Shown: positions 6,520 to 12,486 of the stretch, piece after piece | Layout of the letters: each line of letters begins with the position of its first letter | How positions within the stretch are numbered: position 1 is the stretch's first letter | Source: CAIPVR01 sp049316905 | Lineage (GTDB): Bacteria > Actinomycetota > Acidimicrobiia > Acidimicrobiales > Microtrichaceae | Direction of reading: 5' to 3' | DNA length: 12,486 nucleotides | Assembly: GCA_049316905.1 (NCBI GenBank) | Contig: JBMOJH010000101.1 | Location: 1-12,486 of the forward strand | Position numbers and translations under genes: made by a program | Notes under the pieces: model-generated | What the model was told of the DNA's origin: nothing | What the model saw: only the letters and a program-made list of their open reading frames with translations | The model's database searches: none

Positions 6520-9180
6520 ATGGCCGCCGTCCCCCCCACCCCGAAACAGGTCCGCGACGTCCCCGCCAAGCCCACCGTGGACGGGCTGGAGGAGAAGTGG
6601 GCGCCGCACTGGGAGGCCGAGGGCACCTACCGGTTCGACCGCAGCGCCGGCCGGGAGGACGTCTTCTCCATCGACACGCCGCCGCCCACCGCCTCGGGGT
6701 CGCTGCACGTGGGCCACGTGTTCTCCTACACCCACACCGACACCGTCGCCCGCTTCCGGCGCATGCGGGGGATGGAGGTCTTCTACCCGATGGGCTGGGA
6801 CGACAACGGCCTGCCCACCGAGCGTCGCGTGGAGAACTACTTCGGCGTGGTGTGCGACACGTCGGTGCACCCGGTCGAGGGCGAGCTCGAGCTGCCGCCG
6901 GAGCCGCCGAAGGACCGGGGCGACTTCCTGCGGATCAGCCGGCCGGACTTCATCGAGCTGTGCGAGCGGCTGCTCGTGACCGACGAGCAGGCCTTCGAGG
7001 ACCTGTTCCGCCGCCTCGGCCTCAGCGTGGACTGGTCCTTCACCTACACCACGATCAGCGACTCCACGCGGGCCGTCTCGCAGCGGGCCTTCCTGCACAA
7101 CCTGGCCCGCGGGCAGGCCTACAGCCAGGAGGCGCCCAGCCTGTGGGACGTCACGTTCCGCACCGCGGTGGCCCAGGCCGAGCTCGAGGACCGCGAGCGC
7201 CCCGGCGCCTACCACCAGCTCGCCTTCGGCCGCCCCGACGGGTCCGAGCCCGTCCTGATCGACACCACGCGGCCCGAGCTGGTCGTGAGCTGCGTGGCGC
7301 TGGTGGCCCACCCCGACGACGAGCGCTACCGGCCGCTGTTCGGCAGCACCGTCACCACGCCGGTGTTCGGCGTGGAGGTCCCGGTGCTCGCGCACCCGCT
7401 CGCGGAGCCCGACAAGGGCACCGGCATCGCGATGATCTGCACGTTCGGCGACCTCACCGACGTGATCTGGTGGCGCGAGCTCGACCTGCCCACCCGCGCG
7501 GTCATCGGCCGTGACGGTCGATTCGCGGCGGACGCTCCGGAGTGGCTCACCACCGACAACGCGCGTGCGGCCTACGAGCGCATCGCCCGCAAGGCCTCGG
7601 GCGGCGCGCGCCAGCAGATGGTGGACCTGCTCACCGGGTCGGGCGAGCTGCTCGGCGAGCCCCGACCGATCACCCATCCGGTGAAGTTCTTCGAGAAGGG
7701 CGACAAGCCGCTCGAGATCGTGACCTCGCGCCAGTGGTACATCCGCAACGGCGGCCGCTCCGACGAACTGAAGGACGAGCTGATCGCCCGCGGCGGCGAG
7801 CTGGCCTGGCACCCGGCCTTCATGCGGCACCGCCTCGACAACTGGATCCAGGGGCTCAACGGCGACTGGCTGGTGTCGCGCCAGCGGTACTTCGGCGTGC
7901 CGTTCCCGGTCTGGTACCCGGTCCTCGCGGACGGCACCGTCGACCACGACCACCCGATCCTCGCTTCGGCGGACACCCTGCCCGTCGACCCGCAGTCGGA
8001 CTGCCCGCCCGGGTTCACCGAGGACCAGCGCGGCGAGCCGGGGGGCTTCGTGGGCGACCCCGACGTGATGGACACCTGGGCGACCAGCTCGCTCACCCCG
8101 CAGATCGCCTGCCGCTGGGGCGATGACCCCGACCTGTTCGAGCGCACGTTCCCGATGGACCTGCGCCCGCAGGCCCACGACATCATCCGCACCTGGCTGT
8201 TCTCCACCCTGCTGCGCAGCCACGACGAGTTCGGCAGTGTCCCGTGGCGCAACGCCGCGCTCAGTGGATGGATCCTCGACCCCGACCGCAAGAAGATGTC
8301 GAAGTCGAAGGGCAACGTGGTCACCCCGTTGGGCCTGCTCGACCAGCACGGCTCCGACGCGGTCCGCTACTGGGCGGCGTCGGGCCGGCCCGGCACCGAC
8401 ACCGCCTTCGACGAGCAGCAGATGAAGGTGGGTCGCCGGCTCGCCATCAAGCTCCTGAACGCGAGCCGGTTCGCCCTCGGTTTCGGACAGGTCCCGGCCG
8501 ACACCGCGGTCACCGAGCCGCTCGACCGGGCCATGCTCGCCGCACTCGCCGACCTCGTCGACGACGCCACCCGCGCCTTCGAGGGCTTCGACTACGCCCG
8601 GGCACTCGAGCGCACCGAGCAGTTCTTCTGGCGCTTCTGCGACGACTACCTGGAGCTCGTGAAGGCCCGGGCCTACGGCGCGGCCGACGAGCCGACGGGT
8701 GACGGCGCCGGCGACAGCCCGGGCGACTGCCCGCCCGAGGCGAACGCGCCCACCGCCGAGGCCACCGACTCCGCCCGCGCCGCGCTCGCCGCGGCGCTCA
8801 GCACGCTGCACCGACTGTTCGCGCCGTTCCTCCCCTTCACGTGCGAGGAGGTGTGGTCGTGGTGGATGGACGGCTCCGTGCACCGGACCGCCTGGCCCGA
8901 GGCATCGGAGCTCCGCGCGCTCGCCGGCGACGGGGCCGACCCCCGGGCGCTGGACGTGGCCGCCGCGGTGCTGCGGGAGCTGCGGGGCGCCAAGTCGGCC
9001 GCCAAGGTCGGCATGCGGGCCCGCATCGAGCGCGCCGAGGTGACCGACACCGCGGAGCGGCTCGCGCTGCTGCGCACCGTCGCCGGTGACGTGACCGAGG
9101 CCGGACGCGTGGGCGTGCTCGCCCTGTCCGAGGGTGACGAGTTCACCGTCGACGCCACCCTGGCGCCGACGCCGGACTGA
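6520..9180 (+). CDS. valS: Valyl-tRNA synthetase (type found in archaea and some actinobacteria)
   Basis: The 886-residue class Ia synthetase charges tRNA-Val. The HIGH motif reads HVGH at 63-66 in PPPTASGSLHVGHVFSY, and KMSKS is at 592-596. The segment FYPMGWDDNGLPTERRV and the editing-domain marks DTTRPELV and GTGIAMICTFGD identify the archaeal-like ValRS form rather than the E. coli type (which has an NVTGSLHMGHA-like signature and a C-terminal coiled coil). The CP1 editing domain, which removes mischarged threonine, is complete. The anticodon domain contains FFWRFCDDYLELVKARAYG, followed by an unusual acidic, Pro/Gly-rich stretch at about 725-750. It then resumes with FAPFLPFTCEEVWSWW and ends in a short beta-rich tail without a coiled-coil arm. 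The ATG at 6520 gives the family N-terminus (VPAKPTVDGLEEKW). IleRS and LeuRS are excluded by the editing and anticodon motifs. It is divergent from the SDR gene and ends 3 bp from the MscS gene. Confidence 0.97.
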   Translation: MAAVPPTPKQVRDVPAKPTVDGLEEKWAPHWEAEGTYRFDRSAGREDVFSIDTPPPTASGSLHVGHVFSYTHTDTVARFRRMRGMEVFYPMGWDDNGLPTERRVENYFGVVCDTSVHPVEGELELPPEPPKDRGDFLRISRPDFIELCERLLVTDEQAFEDLFRRLGLSVDWSFTYTTISDSTRAVSQRAFLHNLARGQAYSQEAPSLWDVTFRTAVAQAELEDRERPGAYHQLAFGRPDGSEPVLIDTTRPELVVSCVALVAHPDDERYRPLFGSTVTTPVFGVEVPVLAHPLAEPDKGTGIAMICTFGDLTDVIWWRELDLPTRAVIGRDGRFAADAPEWLTTDNARAAYERIARKASGGARQQMVDLLTGSGELLGEPRPITHPVKFFEKGDKPLEIVTSRQWYIRNGGRSDELKDELIARGGELAWHPAFMRHRLDNWIQGLNGDWLVSRQRYFGVPFPVWYPVLADGTVDHDHPILASADTLPVDPQSDCPPGFTEDQRGEPGGFVGDPDVMDTWATSSLTPQIACRWGDDPDLFERTFPMDLRPQAHDIIRTWLFSTLLRSHDEFGSVPWRNAALSGWILDPDRKKMSKSKGNVVTPLGLLDQHGSDAVRYWAASGRPGTDTAFDEQQMKVGRRLAIKLLNASRFALGFGQVPADTAVTEPLDRAMLAALADLVDDATRAFEGFDYARALERTEQFFWRFCDDYLELVKARAYGAADEPTGDGAGDSPGDCPPEANAPTAEATDSARAALAAALSTLHRLFAPFLPFTCEEVWSWWMDGSVHRTAWPEASELRALAGDGADPRALDVAAAVLRELRGAKSAAKVGMRARIERAEVTDTAERLALLRTVAGDVTEAGRVGVLALSEGDEFTVDATLAPTPD

Positions 9181-9199
9181 GCCTCAGGGCGCCGGCGGC
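9165..9199. terminator. Weak inverted repeat across the valS and MscS gene ends
   Basis: The junction of the two convergent stop codons contains CTGAG-C-CTCAG (9177-9187), flanked by GCCGG (9171-9175) and CCGGC (9192-9196), which could form an imperfect stem. No T-run follows. It could terminate both transcripts, but GC-rich sequence gives such pairings easily. Confidence 0.25.
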
Positions 9200-10167
9200 A
9201 ACGGCATCGCTGCCACCGACGCGAGCGGGATGCCCGCCGACTCGAACGCGGCCAGCACCCGCTTGCGGTACTCGCGCTCCACCGGGAACTGGCCGGCCGG
9301 CTCGGTGTCGCAGACCACGCGCAGGGTCACGCCGGTGGCGTCGATCAGGTGCACGCCGAGCACGTCGGGCGCCCCGGTGATGCGCGTCGCCCACTCGGGC
9401 TCCGAGCGCAACGCGTCGCCCACCTCGCCGAGCAGCGAGCAGGCCCGGTCCACGTCCGCGTCCGGCGTGACCACCACGTCGACCACGGCCCGCGACCAGC
9501 TCTGGCTCTTGTTGCCGACGCGCACCATCTCGCCGTTCGCAATGTGCCACACGGTGCCGCTGATGTCGCGCAGCCGCGTGGAGCGCAACGTGATCCGCTC
9601 CACCGTGCCGGTCACCGGCGCACCGGCGTCGATGATGTCGCCCACGCCGTAGCGGTCCTCCACGAGGATGAACCAGCCCGCGAGCACGTCGCGCACCAGG
9701 TTCTGCGCGCCGAAGCCGAGCGCCACGCCCAGCACCCCGGCGGAGGCCAGCAACGCGGCGAGGCTCACGCCGAGCGCCGAGAGGACGGCGGTGAGCGCCA
9801 CCACCGCGACGACCGCCACGGAGATCGAGGTGGCGATGTGGGTGAGGGTGACGGCGCGGGCCTCGGCGCGACCGGAGCGCTCGCCGGGGACCAGACGGTC
9901 GGGCACGTAGCCGCCCACCTTCTCCGCCCCCCTGATCATCGATCGACCGGCCCGCCCGATCAGCACCCTCAGGATCCATGCGGCCACCACGGCGACCACG
10001 ACGATGCCCAGGATGCGGAGGGCCTCGTCGCTCAGCCAGCCCGCGGCACGGGCCAGGACCTCGTTGCCGGTGGCGTCCCAGACCGGTTCGCACAGGGAGC
10101 CGCCGTCGACGCAGAACGACGGGGTCCCGGCGGCGAGGAGGCCCGAGGGGGCGAGGGCGAGGGCCAC
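9184..10167 (-). CDS. MscS-family small-conductance mechanosensitive channel
   Basis: With the GTG start at 10167 the protein has 327 residues. It is a membrane channel of the MscS family, which releases solutes on hypo-osmotic shock. Predicted TM helices are at about 50-70, 113-133 and 134-168. The pore helix and its junction carry the family signature VLGVALGFGAQNLVRD (145-160), then GWFILVEDRYGVGDII, leading into the beta domain (VERITLRSTRLRD, with IANG and VGNKS) and an alpha/beta C-terminal domain. The N-terminus has a short hydrophobic segment and two Cys (19 and 26) in SFCVDGGSLCEPV before TGNE, probably outside the membrane. The GTG is preferred because TAGATT ends 7 bp upstream; longer versions starting up to 10293 would overlap the divergent gene and add an unlikely Arg-rich leader. 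The protein ends in PLPPAP. It is convergent with valS (3-bp gap) and divergent from the EAL gene. Confidence 0.93.
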   Translation of the reverse strand: MALALAPSGLLAAGTPSFCVDGGSLCEPVWDATGNEVLARAAGWLSDEALRILGIVVVAVVAAWILRVLIGRAGRSMIRGAEKVGGYVPDRLVPGERSGRAEARAVTLTHIATSISVAVVAVVALTAVLSALGVSLAALLASAGVLGVALGFGAQNLVRDVLAGWFILVEDRYGVGDIIDAGAPVTGTVERITLRSTRLRDISGTVWHIANGEMVRVGNKSQSWSRAVVDVVVTPDADVDRACSLLGEVGDALRSEPEWATRITGAPDVLGVHLIDATGVTLRVVCDTEPAGQFPVEREYRKRVLAAFESAGIPLASVAAMPLPPAP

Positions 10168-10174
10168 GGCGGCG

Positions 10175-10180
10175 AATCTA
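10175..10180 (-). promoter_or_regulatory. Candidate -10 box (TAGATT) of the MscS-type gene
   Basis: TAGATT, one of the few AT-rich hexamers in this GC-rich gap, lies on the minus strand exactly 7 bp before the GTG start at 10167. This is the spacing expected when transcription starts at the start codon itself, and it was the main reason for choosing this start. Confidence 0.6.
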
Positions 10181-10232
10181 GCGGTGGGCCACGGCCCCGG
10201 AAGGGTCGTCCCGACGGGTGCCCGACAGCCAC

Positions 10233-10238
10233 TATCGT
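10233..10238 (+). promoter_or_regulatory. Candidate -10 box (TATCGT) of the PAS-GGDEF-EAL gene
   Basis: TATCGT fits TANNNT and lies 8 bp before the GTG at 10247, consistent with a leaderless transcript. It shares a 79-bp divergent region with the promoter of the MscS-type gene. No clear -35 box is visible. Confidence 0.55.
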
Positions 10239-10246
10239 CACGCTCC

Positions 10247-12430
10247 GTGAGGTCGCGGAAGCGCCGGATGGCGGAGGAAGTCGAACGGGCCACCCGGCGG
10301 GTGCGCGACGACTACGACGGCGCCCTCGGCGAGTCGGGCGTGATCCTGTTCCGCCAGGTCACGCCCGGGTCCGACGGCCACTACGTCTCACCGTCGCTCG
10401 TGCAGGTCCTCGGCTGGGACGCCACCGCGTTCCGCGAGCCCGGCACGCTGCGCGGTCTGGTGCACCCCGACGACCTCGACACGTTCCGTTCGCTCGTGCC
10501 GGTCGGGCCACCCGCACCGCCCGCTCCCCCGCCCGGCACCGCGGAGGCCTTCACCGCCGAGCCGGCCGCCCGGCAGGCGGCGGTGACGGTGGAACCCGTG
10601 GTGCGGTTCCTCGCGGCCGACGGCGGGTGGCGCCACCTGCTCGTGCGCCGCACCCCCGCCGCCCCCGACGAGCCGGTCCGCGGCGTGCTCGTGGACGTCA
10701 CGGTGAGCGAGACCGGCCGCATCGAGGAGCGCCGCTTCGCGGACGTCATCCGCCGCAGCGCGGACGCCGTGGTGCTGCTCGAGTTCGTCGACCTCGCGGA
10801 GCCCACCACCCTGCTGCTGCGGTCGGCCAACCCGACCGCACGCCGGCTGTTCAACCTCGAGCACCACTCGGTGGACGGCACCCGCATCGACGAGATCTTC
10901 GGCCCGGCGTCCTGCCGGCTGCTGCGCTCCGCGTTGTTCGACGTGGCCCACACAGGCGAGTCGCTCACCGCCGAGCGGCTGTCGTTCGCGGAGCTGCCCG
11001 GCACGTGGCTCGACCTGCGCCTCGACCGGCTGCCCGACGGCACGCTCGCGGCCACGGTCGCCGACGTGACCCGCACGGTGAACCTCGAGGACCGCCTGCG
11101 CCACCAGGCCAGCCACGACGCGCTCACCGGCCTGCCGAACCGCACGCTGCTCGACGAGCGCCTCTCCACGCTCACCACCGGTCTGTCCGAGGGTCACCAC
11201 CTGGCGCTGGTGCTCGTGGGCCTCGGCGCCCTGCACGACGTGAACTCCACGATGGGCCACCAGTACGGGGACCAGCTGCTCGTGGAGGTGGGCCGCCGCC
11301 TCACCGCCGAGTGCCCGGAGGCCGACCTCGTGGCCCGCATCGGCGGCGACGAGTTCGCGGTGCTCGGTTCCCCGTGCCCCGGGCAGGCCGCGGCGCTGGA
11401 GCTCGGCCGCTCGGTGGAGCAGGCGCTCGCCCGACCGCTCGACGTGGACGGCCACATGGTGCACGCCACGGCCCGCGTGGGCGTGGCGGTCGCCCCGGCC
11501 CACGGCGGCGACCCCCGCACCCTGTTGCACAGCGCGGATGCGGCACTGCAGCACGCGCACGCGGATGCGGTGACCCTGCAGGTGCACGACCCCGTGGCCG
11601 AGCGCACCTCGGTGCGGCGGGTCGGCCTGCTCACCGAGCTGCGGCGGGGCCTCGCCAACCAGGACCTCGAGCTGCGCTTCCAGCCGCTCGTGGAGCTGCG
11701 CACCGGCCGGGTCGCCCGCGTGGAGGCCCTGCTGCGGTGGCAGCGCGAGGACGGCGGCAGCCGGATCCCCGTGGAGCTGCTGGAGCTGGCCGAGCAGTCC
11801 GGTCTGGTGGAGCCCCTCACCCGCTGGGTGCTCGGCGAGTCGGCCCGCACCGCCACCCGCCTGGCCCGCCCCGGCGACACCGTGGTGGTGAGCGCCAACC
11901 TGTCGCTGCGCCAGCTGGCCGACCCGGCGCTGCTCAGCTTCGTGGAGCTCCTCCTCACCTCCGGTGAGCTGTCGCCCGAGCTGGTCGAGGTGGAGATCTC
12001 CGAGACCGAGTTGGGCGACGACCCGGTGCGGGCCCAGCAGGTGATCTCGCGGCTGTCGGGCATGGGCCTGCGGGTGGTCGTCGACAACTTCGGCACCGGC
12101 TACACGTCGATGGCCACGATGGCCGCGCTCGACGTGAAGGGCATCAAGATCGACCGCAGCTACATCACCACGCTCGCCTCGGCGCCCGCGGATCTTGGGG
12201 TGGTGCGCTCCACGGTGGAACTCGCCCACGGACTCGGCCTCACCGTGGCCGCCGAGGGTGTGGCCGACGGCGACACCCTCGCGCTGCTCGCCGAGATGGG
12301 CTGCGACCACGCCCAGGGCGTGCACCTCTCCGGTCCGGTCACCCTCGACGCGCTGCCGGCGCGGGTGACCGAGCTCGAGGAGGCCATGCAGGGGTGGGTG
12401 GCCGTGCCCGGCCCGATCCTCCTCGACTAG
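10247..12430 (+). CDS. PAS-PAS-GGDEF-EAL protein, c-di-GMP turnover or sensing
   Basis: The 727-residue soluble protein has two PAS domains (about 28-155, with YVSPSLVQVLGW and LVHPDDLDTF; about 160-275), then GGDEF (about 283-435) and EAL (about 450-705). Linker HDALTGLPNRTLLDERL opens the GGDEF domain. GGDEF itself is intact (366-370), with Asn and GHQYGD upstream, but the first metal-binding Asp of the LDLD strand is Gly325 (LVGLGALHDVN), and the RxxD I-site is absent (PEAD). In the EAL domain, Glu493, Asn551, Glu583, Asp613, Lys634, Glu670 and Gln690 match the RocR catalytic set at identical spacing, but the second Asp of DDFGTG is Asn614 (VDNFGTGY). So the cyclase is probably dead and the phosphodiesterase possibly impaired. 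The first PAS has a Pro-rich insert (PPAPPAPPPG). The GTG at 10247 is chosen because of the TATCGT box 8 bp upstream; ATG at 10268 is the alternative. No TM segments. Confidence 0.93.
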   Translation: MRSRKRRMAEEVERATRRVRDDYDGALGESGVILFRQVTPGSDGHYVSPSLVQVLGWDATAFREPGTLRGLVHPDDLDTFRSLVPVGPPAPPAPPPGTAEAFTAEPAARQAAVTVEPVVRFLAADGGWRHLLVRRTPAAPDEPVRGVLVDVTVSETGRIEERRFADVIRRSADAVVLLEFVDLAEPTTLLLRSANPTARRLFNLEHHSVDGTRIDEIFGPASCRLLRSALFDVAHTGESLTAERLSFAELPGTWLDLRLDRLPDGTLAATVADVTRTVNLEDRLRHQASHDALTGLPNRTLLDERLSTLTTGLSEGHHLALVLVGLGALHDVNSTMGHQYGDQLLVEVGRRLTAECPEADLVARIGGDEFAVLGSPCPGQAAALELGRSVEQALARPLDVDGHMVHATARVGVAVAPAHGGDPRTLLHSADAALQHAHADAVTLQVHDPVAERTSVRRVGLLTELRRGLANQDLELRFQPLVELRTGRVARVEALLRWQREDGGSRIPVELLELAEQSGLVEPLTRWVLGESARTATRLARPGDTVVVSANLSLRQLADPALLSFVELLLTSGELSPELVEVEISETELGDDPVRAQQVISRLSGMGLRVVVDNFGTGYTSMATMAALDVKGIKIDRSYITTLASAPADLGVVRSTVELAHGLGLTVAAEGVADGDTLALLAEMGCDHAQGVHLSGPVTLDALPARVTELEEAMQGWVAVPGPILLD

Positions 12431-12486
12431 CCGATCACCCCGGCCTCCGTCCCGCTCTCCGCCCCGCTCTCCGCCCCGCTCTCCGC
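12427..12486 (-). CDS. 3' end of a leftward gene with AESG repeats (partial, tentative)
   Basis: Read on the minus strand, the last 60 bases form 20 sense codons and a stop: three AESG repeats, then TEAGVIG and TAG (12427-12429). Third positions are almost all G or C, as in the other genes. The stop overlaps the TAG of the EAL gene within the bases CTAG, giving a convergent pair with no gap. Only the tail is visible, so neither length nor function can be given. The alternative is non-coding intergenic repeat DNA. Confidence 0.4.
   Translation of the reverse strand, partial: AESGAESGAESGTEAGVIG
12451..12486. repeat. Three 12-bp tandem repeats at the window edge
   Basis: The unit cccgctctccgc occurs three times without mismatch (12451-12462, 12463-12474, 12475-12486) and may continue beyond the window. 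On the minus strand it codes for Ala-Glu-Ser-Gly in each copy. The copies lie just after the EAL gene stop codon. Confidence 0.92.

Noticed and set aside
6448..8883. 811-codon open frame on the minus strand opposite valS
   Set aside because: No domain can be recognised, composition is that of antisense high-GC DNA, and the plus strand carries a complete ValRS.
10168..10293. Longer MscS-type protein starting at the ATG at 10293
   Set aside because: It would overlap the divergent EAL gene and cross a good TAGATT promoter box; the added residues are not typical for the family.
9349..11967. 872-codon open frame on the plus strand across the MscS-type and EAL genes
   Set aside because: It is Arg/Pro/Ala-rich, crosses two well-supported genes in the wrong frame, and has no recognisable motif.
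12451..12486. CRISPR array
   Set aside because: Units are 12 bp, contiguous and without spacers.

Overview
The window is very GC-rich, gene-dense DNA in which coding third positions are nearly all G or C. The style fits a high-GC actinobacterium. The ValRS is of the 'FYPMGWDDNGLPTERR' type that I know from actinobacteria and archaea, the CysRS has an HLGH/GR signature, and several genes appear to start leaderless just after a TANNNT box. Acidimicrobiia is a plausible class, but that is inference. About 97% of the window is coding, there is no gene-free stretch over 100 bp, and I saw no tRNA, rRNA, insertion sequence or CRISPR.

Layout from left to right. (1) A rightward cluster at 1-3011 holds the 3' part of a probable secreted protein with a GNG repeat, an amidase-signature hydrolase, and a two-helix membrane protein of unknown function. 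(2) cysS (2933-4297, minus) converges on that cluster and overlaps its last gene by 79 bp. (3) Divergent from cysS is a membrane-anchored GAF + degenerate GGDEF protein (4343-5509, plus). (4) A short-chain dehydrogenase (5577-6434, minus) faces it across a hairpin. (5) valS (6520-9180, plus) is divergent from the SDR. (6) An MscS-family channel (9184-10167, minus) ends 3 bp from valS. (7) A PAS-PAS-GGDEF-EAL protein (10247-12430, plus) is divergent from the channel gene. (8) The last 60 bp look like the 3' end of a leftward gene coding for AESG repeats, whose stop overlaps the preceding stop in the bases CTAG.

Two housekeeping tRNA synthetases (Cys, Val) are interleaved with two cyclic-di-GMP-related proteins, neither of them canonical. 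The GAF-GGDEF protein has lost GGDEF (it reads DGDRF) but keeps an I-site-type RxxD at the correct spacing, which suggests a c-di-GMP receptor of the PelD kind rather than a cyclase. The PAS-GGDEF-EAL protein keeps GGDEF but has Gly for the first metal-binding Asp. It keeps seven of the eight EAL catalytic residues at RocR-identical spacing, with Asn for the second Asp of DDFGTG. These are the most interesting parts of the window.

A second theme is in-frame short tandem repeats at three separate places: 9 bp (GNG), 12 bp (VGAS, inside the SDR) and 12 bp (AESG). A third is the recurrence of a TANNNT box 7-10 nt before a start codon at five genes.
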